A stretch of 64,000 bases of DNA from an uncultured Flavobacteriales bacterium (lineage in GTDB: Bacteria; Bacteroidota; Bacteroidia; Flavobacteriales; Crocinitomicaceae): NCBI GenBank assembly GCA_946482515.1, contig CAMLRS010000004.1:224282-288281 (forward strand), given 5' to 3'. Positions 26,248-33,902 of this stretch are shown here, piece after piece (position 1 is the first letter of the stretch; every line of letters starts with the position of its first letter). A model generated the notes under the pieces. That model worked only from the letters and a program-made list of their open reading frames with translations. It was not told the DNA's origin and did no database searches. A program made the position numbers and the translations under genes.

Positions 26248-27756
26248 ATGGAAAACAACAAGGAACGCAACAAAAAGCTCACAACCGCGAGCGGAAAACC
26301 TTATTTCGAAAACGAAGACAGTCAGACAGTTGGTCCACGCGGGCCCGTGTTGCTTCAGGATTTCGTGCTCCACGAAAAAATGGCGCATTTCAACCGCGAG
26401 CGGATTCCTGAGCGCGTCGTTCATGCAAAAGGAACGGGTGCTTACGGAACATTCACTGTTACCAACGATATTACCGCTTATACCAAGGCCAAATTGTTCA
26501 GCAAAGTGGGTAATCAATGCCGTTTGCTGATCCGTTTTTCGACCGTTGGCGGCGAAAAAGGCAGCGCCGATTCGGAGCGTGATCCACGTGGATTTGCCAT
26601 CAAATTCTACACGGAAGACGGCAATTGGGATCTCGTTGGCAACAACACACCGGTGTTCTTTGTCAAAGACCCGAAAAAATTCGGTGATTTCATCCACACC
26701 CAAAAGCGCGACCCGCGTACCAACCTGAAAAGCCCGACGATGATGTGGGATTTCTGGTCACAGAACCCTGAAAGCCTCCACCAGGTACTGATCCTGATGA
26801 GCGACCGGGGAACGCCGTTCAGCTACCGTCATATGCACGGCTTCGGCAGCCACACGTTTTCGATGATCAACAAAGAGAACCAGCTGGTGTACGTGAAATT
26901 TCATTTCAAGACTCAGCAAGGCATTCAGAACTTTACAGGTCCGGAGGCCGACAAGATGCGCGCCGTAGATATGGACCAGGCGCAACGCGATCTTGTGGAA
27001 GCCATCGACCGGAAAGAGTTCCCAAAATGGAGCCTGAAAATCCAGGTGATGACACCGGAAGAAGCCCAGCAATTCCGCTTCAATCCATTCGATCTCACGA
27101 AAATCTGGCCACATGCCGAATTCCCGCTGATCGATGTCGGCACCATGGAGCTGAACGAAATTCCGTCGAATTATTTTGCTGAAGTGGAACAAGCTGCCTT
27201 CGCACCGGCGCACGTGGTTGACGGTATCAGCTACTCGCCCGATAAAATGCTCCAGGGACGATTGCTTTCCTACCCGGATGCACACCGCTACCGCTTAGGT
27301 GTTAATTACGAGCAGATTCCCGTGAACAAATGCCCATACCTCGTAAGCAATTACGAACGTGATGGTGCGATGCGTGTCGACGGCAATGGTGGCAGCAGTC
27401 CAAACTACTTCCCGAACAGCTTCGACGACATTTACGCAGACGAAAATTACAAGCAACCATCGGAGCACCTGCACGCAGCTGTAGCTGACTGGTACGACCG
27501 CAATGCACCGGGCGAAGACGATCATTACACCCAACCAGGCTGGTTGTATACCAAAGCGTTGAACGACGAAGGCCGCAAGAACCTGGTGGCGAATATTGTT
27601 TCAGCTATGAGCGGTATCTCCGGCCCGAAACGCGATTTGATCATCAACCGCCAGCTATGCCACTTTTTCCGCGCCAACGTAGAACTCGGAATGGGTGTCG
27701 CCGCCGGATTGGGCATTCAGATCGATCCGAAATTATTGCAGCAATCCGTTCACTAG
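26248..27756 (+). CDS. katA: Catalase (monofunctional, haem)
   Basis: The product has 502 residues from the ATG at 26248. It converts hydrogen peroxide to water and oxygen in the cytoplasm. Active-site features: His59 in RVVHAKG, Asn132 in GNNTPVFFVKD, and the proximal haem ligand Tyr342 in RLLSYPDAHRYRLG. The full family core (GPRGPVLLQDFVLHEKMAHF to the C-terminal NIVSAMSGIS) is present, so it is a small-subunit catalase. A weak -7-like element (TATCATTG) lies 40 bases upstream, and a strong terminator follows. The gene is monocistronic. Peroxide control is likely but I see no operator. Confidence 0.97.
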   Translation: MENNKERNKKLTTASGKPYFENEDSQTVGPRGPVLLQDFVLHEKMAHFNRERIPERVVHAKGTGAYGTFTVTNDITAYTKAKLFSKVGNQCRLLIRFSTVGGEKGSADSERDPRGFAIKFYTEDGNWDLVGNNTPVFFVKDPKKFGDFIHTQKRDPRTNLKSPTMMWDFWSQNPESLHQVLILMSDRGTPFSYRHMHGFGSHTFSMINKENQLVYVKFHFKTQQGIQNFTGPEADKMRAVDMDQAQRDLVEAIDRKEFPKWSLKIQVMTPEEAQQFRFNPFDLTKIWPHAEFPLIDVGTMELNEIPSNYFAEVEQAAFAPAHVVDGISYSPDKMLQGRLLSYPDAHRYRLGVNYEQIPVNKCPYLVSNYERDGAMRVDGNGGSSPNYFPNSFDDIYADENYKQPSEHLHAAVADWYDRNAPGEDDHYTQPGWLYTKALNDEGRKNLVANIVSAMSGISGPKRDLIINRQLCHFFRANVELGMGVAAGLGIQIDPKLLQQSVH

Positions 27757-27776
27757 TAACGCTGTTTTGAGTACAG

Positions 27777-27809
27777 AAAATCGCGGGTGGTATGCCCGCG
27801 ATTTTTTTT
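27777..27809 (+). terminator. Intrinsic terminator of katA
   Basis: An 11-bp stem (AAAATCGCGGG with CCCGCGATTTT) and a 7-base loop are followed by a T-run. Confidence 0.92.
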
Positions 27810-27858
27810 GAAATCACCGGCCAATCCTAAAATAAATCGTTGATTATCAATCATCCAC

Positions 27859-27876
27859 GTAATATTGCGAAATTAC
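27859..27876 (+). repeat. ATTGCGRRATTAC-family repeat, short form, copy B
   Basis: Identical over 18 bases to the copy at 17922. It lies between the katA terminator and lemA. Confidence 0.75.
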
Positions 27877-27960
27877 CAAAAAATCAAGGAGGCCGATAGT
27901 GAACGACTGTTCGGAATGTCTTTCCGGAAAATAAGTACCTTTCGTTCCAAATAACGATTC

Positions 27961-28506
27961 ATGTCGCTTGGAATTTACCTGTTGATCGGCGTACTGATCC
28001 TGCTGATCCTCCCTCCTATTCTGTTGTACAACTCGCTGATCGGCGCCCGGAACCTCGTGCAAACGGCTTATAGCGATATCGATGTGCACCTCACCAAACG
28101 TTTCACGCTTGTACCGAACCTGGTTGTTTTGACCCGCAATTACGCCGGCCACGAAAGCCAGACGCTGCTCGACATCGTTGAAAAGCGGTCGGAGAAGCTG
28201 AATGTCGAACAAACGGCCCAGCTTGATCAGCAGCTCACCGGCTCGTTGCAGCAAATCCGCGTTATAGTCGAAAACTATCCCGAGCTGAAGGCCGATAGTC
28301 TGTTTAACCAGCTGATGAAAGATCTCGGTATGATCGAAGACGATCTGCTGTTCGCCAGACGCTTTTACAATGGTGCTGTTCGTACACTCAACACCAAAAT
28401 CCAGTCCTTCCCTTCGAACCTCGTGGCGTCGGCTTTCGGTTTCAAAACTCAGCCGTTTTACCAGGTAAACGACCCTGAAGAACGCAACATTCCTGTTACT
28501 CATTAA
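27961..28506 (+). CDS. LemA family protein
   Basis: The product has 181 residues. An N-terminal membrane helix (LGIYLLIGVLILLILPPILLYNSLI) is followed by the LemA helical domain (GARNLVQTAYSDIDVHLTKRFTLVPNLVVLTRNYAGHE, then QLTGSLQQIRVIVENYPELKADSLFNQLMKDL). Most of it faces the periplasm or cytoplasm (N-out topology in studied members). Its biochemical role is unknown. A gene for a DUF2207 protein follows after 10 bases, a pairing repeatedly seen in bacteria, which suggests they act together in the envelope. Confidence 0.93.
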   Translation: MSLGIYLLIGVLILLILPPILLYNSLIGARNLVQTAYSDIDVHLTKRFTLVPNLVVLTRNYAGHESQTLLDIVEKRSEKLNVEQTAQLDQQLTGSLQQIRVIVENYPELKADSLFNQLMKDLGMIEDDLLFARRFYNGAVRTLNTKIQSFPSNLVASAFGFKTQPFYQVNDPEERNIPVTH

Positions 28507-28516
28507 TTGTGCTGCT

Positions 28517-30280
28517 ATGTCCTTCCTTCTACGTTTTCCCCTGATTTGCTTCCTGTTCTGCCTCACCCTTCCAACGCAGGCGCAGGAACACGCCAACCCG
28601 GAATTTGTCGACGGCGAAACCGAGCACATCCTGCACTTTCATTCCGACATCCGTGTGCAGCGCGACCGCTCTGTGCTGATTACCGAACACATTCGTGTTG
28701 TGGCGAAAGGCGATGCCATTCAACGGGGAATTTTCCGCGACATTCCGACCGAATACTACTACCGGGGAAGCCTTTATGTTGTTGGTTTCGAGCTGTTGTC
28801 TGTCAAGCGCGAAGGGCAGCCTGAACCGTTTCACGTGGAAAATCAGGCTAACGGCATTCGTATTTACTGCGGTGAAGAAAGCGTTTTCCTGACGCCCGAT
28901 GTCTACAACTACGAGCTCACCTACCGGATGGACGATGTGCTCGGCATCTTTCCGAAGCACGATGAGCTTTACTGGAACATCAATGGGAACGGCTGGGCAT
29001 TGTCCATCGACTCGCTTACGGCCGACATTCATTTGCCAGAAAAAGCACCTGTCGGGAAATTCACTGGCTACACAGGTGGATTTGGCGAAGATGGCAAAGA
29101 TTTCAGCACCGAAATTATTCCGGGTGGGATCCGCTATACCGCTACCCGAACACTGGGGCCGGGCGAAAACCTGACTGTTGTAGTGGGCTGGGACAAGAAT
29201 CACATTCTCTACCCTACTACGATGGAAAAGATCATGACCTGGCTGAAAATCTACGGATTGTGGCTCTTGGCCGCGCTCAGCATCGTGGGAACGTTCCTGT
29301 ACAACTTCATTGCCTGGTGGCGCTTTGGCCGAGATCCGAAACCGGGAACCATTATGCCCATCTATCGAGCTCCCGAAGGACTTTCGCCGGCAGAATGCGC
29401 TTACATTCACAACCATGGAAAACCGGGCGACACACTGTTTGCAGCAACCTTGATCAGCCTGGCGACACAAAAATACCTGACGATAGAAGCCGAAGAAAAA
29501 GGACGAATCTTCAAAGTGCGCGAATTTACCATCAAGCGGAACCACCTCGAAACCAATCCTTCCAACCCTATAGAGCAGCAGTTTCTCGACAAGCTCTTCG
29601 CAACATCGGATTCCATTACGATCAAAAGAAAACAATACAACTCGAACCTGAGTGAATGCCAGGACGCTCTGAACGAAGCAGTCGAAGCAACACACGGCTC
29701 GCGCTACTTTACGCGCAACACACAATTAAAGGCCCGTCAGTACCTGGTTCCGATCCTTTCGATGATTCTCGGTGTTGTGCTCTATTCCTTATTCGGCGGA
29801 GCTTTGCTGGCTATTTTTGTAGGATTCGTCCCGGCCATCATTATCAACATCGTTTTCACGAAGCTCTACGAGCAGCCTACAAAAGAAGGCCGACGGCTGA
29901 TGGACCAGATCGAAGGCTTTATCCTGTATATGAATTACGCCGATAAAGAGCGTTTACGACTGCTAAATCCACCGGATATGACCTTCGAGCACTTCGAGGA
30001 AAACCTGCCGTATGCGATCGCATTGGGTGTAGCCGAAAACTGGGCCGAGCAATTCGAACCGGCCGAGCTGGAACGCATGATCGCGCGCCCACACAACTGG
30101 TACACAGGTGTCGGAATTATGAGTTTGCACCACCTGGCGTTCTCGGATCTTTCTACAACGATTTCATCTGCATCTACTCCACCTTCGACTTCTTCCTCGG
30201 GCTTTTCGGGTGGCGGATTTTCAGGTGGTGGTGGTTTCTCCGGTGGCGGCGGAGGTGGCGGTGGCGGCGGTGGATGGTAA
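28517..30280 (+). CDS. DUF2207 family membrane protein with glycine-rich C-terminus
   Basis: The product has 587 residues. A signal peptide (MSFLLRFPLICFLFCLTLPTQAQ) is followed by the periplasmic DUF2207 domain (~40-220; HSDIRVQRDRSVLITEHIRV, GIFRDIPTEYY, TYRMDDVLGIFPKHDELYWNING). A membrane helix sits near 240, a cytoplasmic region follows (APEGLSPAECAYI, ATLISLATQKYLTIE), then two close helices near 410-450, and the chain ends with a long Gly/Ser stretch (GGGFSGGGG and a final W). The glycine tail is typical of these proteins. It is the second gene of the lemA pair. Function unknown. Confidence 0.9.
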   Translation: MSFLLRFPLICFLFCLTLPTQAQEHANPEFVDGETEHILHFHSDIRVQRDRSVLITEHIRVVAKGDAIQRGIFRDIPTEYYYRGSLYVVGFELLSVKREGQPEPFHVENQANGIRIYCGEESVFLTPDVYNYELTYRMDDVLGIFPKHDELYWNINGNGWALSIDSLTADIHLPEKAPVGKFTGYTGGFGEDGKDFSTEIIPGGIRYTATRTLGPGENLTVVVGWDKNHILYPTTMEKIMTWLKIYGLWLLAALSIVGTFLYNFIAWWRFGRDPKPGTIMPIYRAPEGLSPAECAYIHNHGKPGDTLFAATLISLATQKYLTIEAEEKGRIFKVREFTIKRNHLETNPSNPIEQQFLDKLFATSDSITIKRKQYNSNLSECQDALNEAVEATHGSRYFTRNTQLKARQYLVPILSMILGVVLYSLFGGALLAIFVGFVPAIIINIVFTKLYEQPTKEGRRLMDQIEGFILYMNYADKERLRLLNPPDMTFEHFEENLPYAIALGVAENWAEQFEPAELERMIARPHNWYTGVGIMSLHHLAFSDLSTTISSASTPPSTSSSGFSGGGFSGGGGFSGGGGGGGGGGGW

Positions 30281-30294
30281 GCTGCTGATTGCTG

Positions 30295-30687
30295 TTATTC
30301 CGAATCATCCTCTTCGAGCCATTCGAAAAAGGAATCCATGTCATCACGGTCTTTTCGCGACGGTCGACCGGTTCCGTATTCACGGTAAACGTTTTGCGCT
30401 TCCCGGTACGTTTTGAATTTTTCAAGCTCTTGTGGATCGGTCACATCAATCAGGTAATCTGCCACGAGCTTGGCGCCAATGCGACGATCGAGCAGGTCTT
30501 TGATCTTATAACTAAACGTGGCATTATTCCGGATAATGGAAATCGTATCGCCCACTTTGACTTCCTTGGATGGTTTGGCCGCCATGCCGTTCAGGCGCAC
30601 CCTCCCTTTCTGAACCAGCTCTGTAGCCAATGTACGCGTCTTCGCCAATCGAACGAACCACACGAATTTATCCAGCCGAAAGCTCAT
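30295..30687 (-). CDS. S4-domain RNA-binding protein (Hsp15-like)
   Basis: The product has 130 residues. The S4 RNA-binding domain is at the N-terminus (RLDKFVWFVRLAKTRTLATELVQKGRVRLNG, then VKVGDTISI). This resembles Hsp15, which in E. coli binds stalled 50S subunits that carry peptidyl-tRNA. The C-terminal tail is acidic (DMDSFFEWLEEDDSE). Its start codon lies inside the previous gene (20-base overlap), so the two genes are cotranscribed. Domain call firm; the ribosome-rescue role is inferred from the family. Confidence 0.9.
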   Translation of the reverse strand: MSFRLDKFVWFVRLAKTRTLATELVQKGRVRLNGMAAKPSKEVKVGDTISIIRNNATFSYKIKDLLDRRIGAKLVADYLIDVTDPQELEKFKTYREAQNVYREYGTGRPSRKDRDDMDSFFEWLEEDDSE

Positions 30688-31021
30688 GTTGCAATTTTTT
30701 AGGCAGTGATTGAACTATCAAATCGTAAGAATTTACGATCATCTTCCTGATCTCATCAGAAGAAAGCTCACCGTTAAGCAAAACGGTGTTCCAGTGCTTC
30801 TTGCTCATATGATAGCCCGGCTGTACCGAAGCATACCGCTCGCGCAGCTCTATCGCTTCTTCCGGATCACACTTTAGATTAATGCTGTCGGGTGTTTCGA
30901 CATCGATCAGGGCATACATTTTTCCCATAACCTTGAAGACCAGTGTGCGCTGATCAAACGGGAAATGTTCAGTCGTTCCTTTGAGCGAAAGACAGTACGA
31001 AAGGATTTCATCGAGATGCAT
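30668..31021 (-). CDS. MmcQ/YjbR family DNA-binding protein
   Basis: The product has 117 residues, the usual size of the YjbR (CyaY-like fold) family. Family features: EHFPFDQRTLVFKVMGKMYALID, NLKCDPEEAIELRERYASVQPGYHMSKKHWNTV and ELSSDEIRKMIVNSYDLIV. The E. coli member has been described as DNA-binding in structural work; the cellular role is unknown. It is first in a two-gene unit with the S4-domain gene, which it overlaps by 20 bases. Confidence 0.88.
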   Translation of the reverse strand: MHLDEILSYCLSLKGTTEHFPFDQRTLVFKVMGKMYALIDVETPDSINLKCDPEEAIELRERYASVQPGYHMSKKHWNTVLLNGELSSDEIRKMIVNSYDLIVQSLPKKLQHELSAG

Positions 31022-31062
31022 GAGCTAAAAATACGCAATCCGGAAGAAAACAATCCCGTCCC

Positions 31063-31080
31063 GTAATATCGCGAAATTAC
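31063..31080 (+). repeat. ATTGCGRRATTAC-family repeat, short form, copy C
   Basis: GTAATATCGCGAAATTAC, one base different from copies A and B. It is the first of three copies in the 322-base non-coding stretch 31022-31343; between them nothing else is recognisable except the promoter at 31274. Confidence 0.7.
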
Positions 31081-31151
31081 TTTTTGCTCGAAAATCGGCC
31101 GGATAAGCAATAGACGTGCAAGATCACGCTTTCTTCAAAAGTTCTTACCAA

Positions 31152-31169
31152 GTAATATTGCGGGATTAC
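31152..31169 (+). repeat. ATTGCGRRATTAC-family repeat, short form, copy D
   Basis: GTAATATTGCGGGATTAC, with GG in place of AA as in the long-form copies at 23644 and 26121. This links the short and long forms into one family. Confidence 0.7.
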
Positions 31170-31240
31170 TTTGAGAAAATGGAGCTGATAATATGAACCA
31201 ATACTGCTAAATCAGGACTTCCCGAAATATCTTAACGCCC

Positions 31241-31267
31241 GTCCGCCGCGGCGGATTGCGAAATCAC
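31241..31267 (+). repeat. ATTGCGRRATTAC-family repeat, long form, copy E
   Basis: A 27-base unit (GTCCGCCGCGGCGG, then ATTGCGAAATCAC). It ends 6 bases before the -7 element of the regulator gene at 31344. Confidence 0.7.
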
Positions 31268-31273
31268 TGATTG

Positions 31274-31281
31274 TATTTTTG
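31274..31281 (+). promoter_or_regulatory. -7 promoter element TATTTTTG ahead of the ArsR-like gene
   Basis: Exact TAnnTTTG match. A TTG at 31256-31258 lies 15 bases upstream, slightly short of the usual 17-23, and is part of the repeat at 31241. Confidence 0.45.
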
Positions 31282-31324
31282 ACCCAAATTAGTTGGCAGT
31301 AAATCAACTTTTTGCCTATCTTAA

Positions 31325-31345
31325 ATAGAAAATCGTTTTTTCTAT
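31325..31345 (+). promoter_or_regulatory. Inverted repeat over the start codon, possible operator
   Basis: ATAGAAAA and TTTTCTAT are perfect 8-base inverted arms around TCGTT. The right arm ends in the first two bases of the ATG at 31344. A second pair (AGTTG at 31291 and CAACT at 31305) lies upstream. Both could be sites for autoregulation of the ArsR-like protein. Confidence 0.45.
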
Positions 31346-31646
31346 GGGCTCATCAAAGCTACATCAATACACTAACCAACAATTGCACATCGCCCGTATT
31401 TCCAGAGCAATTGGTCATCCCGCACGTGTAACCATTATTCAATACCTGGTAGATCATCATTGCGGAACGAATGTCGATTTCATGGGAGCTACGAAACTGT
31501 GTGATGCAACAGTTTCTCAACACCTTACGCAGCTGAAAGTTGCCGGATTGCTCAGCGAAACGTTCATCGGAAAACAACATTACTATCTGCTCAATCCGTC
31601 TGCCTCTACCCGAATCAACAGTATCCAGCACCTAATCGATCGCTAA
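31344..31646 (+). CDS. ArsR-type winged-helix transcriptional regulator
   Basis: The product has 100 residues, within the usual range for ArsR/SmtB-like regulators. The wHTH is clear: ARISRAIGHPARVTIIQYLVDH, then the recognition helix CDATVSQHLTQLKVAGLLSETFIGKQHYYLLN (beta wing). No metal-binding ELCVCDL motif is present, so it need not sense metals; one Cys at 'HHCGTN' and one at 'KLCDAT' are the only candidates. It is monocistronic with its own -7 element and a palindrome over the start codon. The target genes are unknown. The adjacent ispG gene has its own promoter. Confidence 0.85.
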   Translation: MGSSKLHQYTNQQLHIARISRAIGHPARVTIIQYLVDHHCGTNVDFMGATKLCDATVSQHLTQLKVAGLLSETFIGKQHYYLLNPSASTRINSIQHLIDR

Positions 31647-31673
31647 GTTTCCCGCAAACAGCTGGCGTTTATG

Positions 31674-31681
31674 TAATTTTG
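31674..31681 (+). promoter_or_regulatory. -7 promoter element TAATTTTG ahead of ispG
   Basis: Exact TAnnTTTG match, 18 bases before the ispG ATG. It excludes the upstream alternative start at 31679. Confidence 0.5.
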
Positions 31682-31699
31682 TACTGTCTATCCCGTTTT

Positions 31700-33616
31700 A
31701 TGAGCACATTTCAGTTTTGCAACAATCTTTTCAGCCGTGAACGATTCGAAACGCGTGAAGTACGCGTCGGATCGGTGGTCATTGGTGGGAAACAGCCCAT
31801 TCGTGTGCAATCCATGACGACCACCGATACCATGGATACAGCTGCATCGGTGGAACAATCCATCCGGATGATCGAAGCGGGATGTGAGCTGGTTCGATTG
31901 ACTGCTCCAAGCAAGAAAGACGCAGAGAACCTGGGTGTGATCAAGCAGGAGCTGGTGAAGCGCGGCTACAACACACCTTTGGTCGCGGATATCCATTTTA
32001 CGCCAAATGCAGCTGAAGTTGCTGCTCGATTGATTGAAAAAGTACGCGTGAATCCGGGCAACTACGCCGACAAAAAGAAATTCGAAGAGCACGATTACGA
32101 CGATGACAGCTACGCAGCCGAGTTGCGCCGGATCGAAGAGAAATTCACGCCGCTTGTTCTGTTGTGTAAAGCTGAAGGAACGGCCATGCGCATCGGAACC
32201 AACCACGGATCGCTTTCAGATCGCATTTTAAGCCGTTTTGGCGACACGCCGGAAGGCATGGTGGCCTCCGCCATGGAATTCATCGATATCTGCCGTAAAA
32301 ACGATTACCACGACCTCGTGATCTCCATGAAGGCCAGCAATACGATCGTTATGGTGCAGGCCTACCGCTTGCTGGTAGCTACTATGCGATCGCAGGGAAT
32401 GAATTATCCCCTGCACCTGGGTGTGACCGAAGCCGGCGATGGCGAAGACGGACGCATCAAGTCGGCGGTAGGGATCGGGGCTTTGCTGGAAGATGGAATC
32501 GGCGATACGATTCGCGTTTCACTTACGGAAGATCCCGAATTTGAAATTCCCGTTGCACAGAAACTGGTTGGCAAGTTTTCCAATATTGATAAAAACGCAT
32601 ATGAAAACAATAGTTCAACTAATAAAATAGATTATTTTCATTACAATCGAAGACCCACACATGCCGTACAAATCATTGGCGGAAAGCAGCACCCAGTTGT
32701 GGTCGCAGATTTATCTAAAAAGGAACACATTACACCTACTAATTTGTTCGGTTTTGGGTACAATTATTCTGTACAGCTCGACAAATGGAACCTGAACGAT
32801 CTGGCCGCTGATGTGCTTTATCTTGGTGTCAATTCATTGGACTTCGAAGTGCCTGGAACCCTGCGGCTTTTGCAGGATTTCACCATATGGAAACAGCAGC
32901 CAAATAAGCAAATCATTCCGTTATGTACAATTGAAGAAGCGGCCACAGTAGCTGAAGATCAAACTGTTTTCATTGCTATCAACCTGGATCAGGCGTATGA
33001 CCTGAAAGCCATTCGCAAGTCCAATGCTGTGTTGGTGATTCAAACGCAGCAGCAACAGAAAACACAATTAATTCGCAAGTTTCAATACGAATTAGCGGAA
33101 TACGGAATCGATTTACCCGTTATTCTGCGATTTCACTATGAGATGAACGAGGTTGAAAGCGTGCAGCTCTATGCCGGAAGCGATGCAGGGATCCACTTCA
33201 TCGATGGATTTGGTGACGGTATCTGGATCACTGCTCCGATCCCCAATGCAACGATTAATTCACTGGCATTTGGAATTCTCCAGGCAACACGCACCCGTAT
33301 TTCCAAAACAGAATACATTTCCTGTCCATCCTGCGGACGAACCCTTTTTGATCTCCAGGAAACGACAGCCAAGATTCGTGCAAAAACTTCTCATCTCAAA
33401 GGAATCAAAATTGGTATCATGGGTTGCATCGTAAACGGTCCGGGCGAAATGGCCGACGCCGATTATGGATACGTTGGAACCGGCCCTGGAAAAATTCACC
33501 TCTACAAGGAAAAAGAAATCGTCCGGAAAAATGTTTCGGAAGATGAGGCTGTCGACGCCCTGATCGAGCTCATCAAAGAATACGGAGACTGGATCGAGCC
33601 TCAAAAAGAAAATTGA
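31700..33616 (+). CDS. ispG: 4-hydroxy-3-methylbut-2-en-1-yl diphosphate synthase, long Bacteroidota form
   Basis: The product has 638 residues; E. coli IspG has ~370. It makes HMBPP from MEcPP in the MEP isoprenoid pathway. The N-terminal TIM barrel is seen (RVGSVVIGGKQPIRVQSMTTTDT, LVADIHFTPNAA, RVNPGNYAD). The C-terminal [4Fe-4S] domain has Cys542 and Cys545 (SCPSCGRTLFDL) and Cys576 (MGCIVNGPGEMADADYGYVG). Between them lies an extra domain (~300-500) as in plant and Bacteroidota enzymes. The gene has its own promoter and is monocistronic. Confidence 0.96.
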   Translation: MSTFQFCNNLFSRERFETREVRVGSVVIGGKQPIRVQSMTTTDTMDTAASVEQSIRMIEAGCELVRLTAPSKKDAENLGVIKQELVKRGYNTPLVADIHFTPNAAEVAARLIEKVRVNPGNYADKKKFEEHDYDDDSYAAELRRIEEKFTPLVLLCKAEGTAMRIGTNHGSLSDRILSRFGDTPEGMVASAMEFIDICRKNDYHDLVISMKASNTIVMVQAYRLLVATMRSQGMNYPLHLGVTEAGDGEDGRIKSAVGIGALLEDGIGDTIRVSLTEDPEFEIPVAQKLVGKFSNIDKNAYENNSSTNKIDYFHYNRRPTHAVQIIGGKQHPVVVADLSKKEHITPTNLFGFGYNYSVQLDKWNLNDLAADVLYLGVNSLDFEVPGTLRLLQDFTIWKQQPNKQIIPLCTIEEAATVAEDQTVFIAINLDQAYDLKAIRKSNAVLVIQTQQQQKTQLIRKFQYELAEYGIDLPVILRFHYEMNEVESVQLYAGSDAGIHFIDGFGDGIWITAPIPNATINSLAFGILQATRTRISKTEYISCPSCGRTLFDLQETTAKIRAKTSHLKGIKIGIMGCIVNGPGEMADADYGYVGTGPGKIHLYKEKEIVRKNVSEDEAVDALIELIKEYGDWIEPQKEN

Positions 33617-33821
33617 GCCACCTCTCTTGCGAAAGCCTGTTTTTGTTGAAAATTTCACTTGCACCATTGCACGATCGGCAATCGGGTGGTATAAATCCCT
33701 TTCGGGAACGAAAAAACGCGCTTAAAAGGGCTAAAAACAGCTCTTAGGCCTTTAAAAAGGACGTTTAGAACCCATTTCGCTCCGGAAAATCAATAAAAAG
33801 TCAGATTAGGAGAAATCCTTC

Positions 33822-33848
33822 GTCAAGCGCCGCGGGTTTCGGATTTAC
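33822..33848 (+). repeat. Diverged ATTGCGRRATTAC-family repeat, copy H
   Basis: A 27-base stretch from GTCAAGCGCCGCGG to TTTCGGATTTAC. Its length and borders match the long form, but the core is diverged, so membership is tentative. It lies in the 286-base ispG-mnmG gap. Confidence 0.45.
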
Positions 33849-33884
33849 TAAAATGGAATCAACGAAAATGAGTTTGATCAAAAG

Positions 33885-33900
33885 TGTTTCACGTGGAACC
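33885..33900. promoter_or_regulatory. parS-like site 1
   Basis: TGTTTCACGTGGAACC, 16 bases, close to the canonical ParB site TGTTTCACGTGAAACA. It lies 3 bases past the mnmG stop codon. Two more copies lie upstream of mnmG. Confidence 0.75.
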
Positions 33901-33902
33901 GA

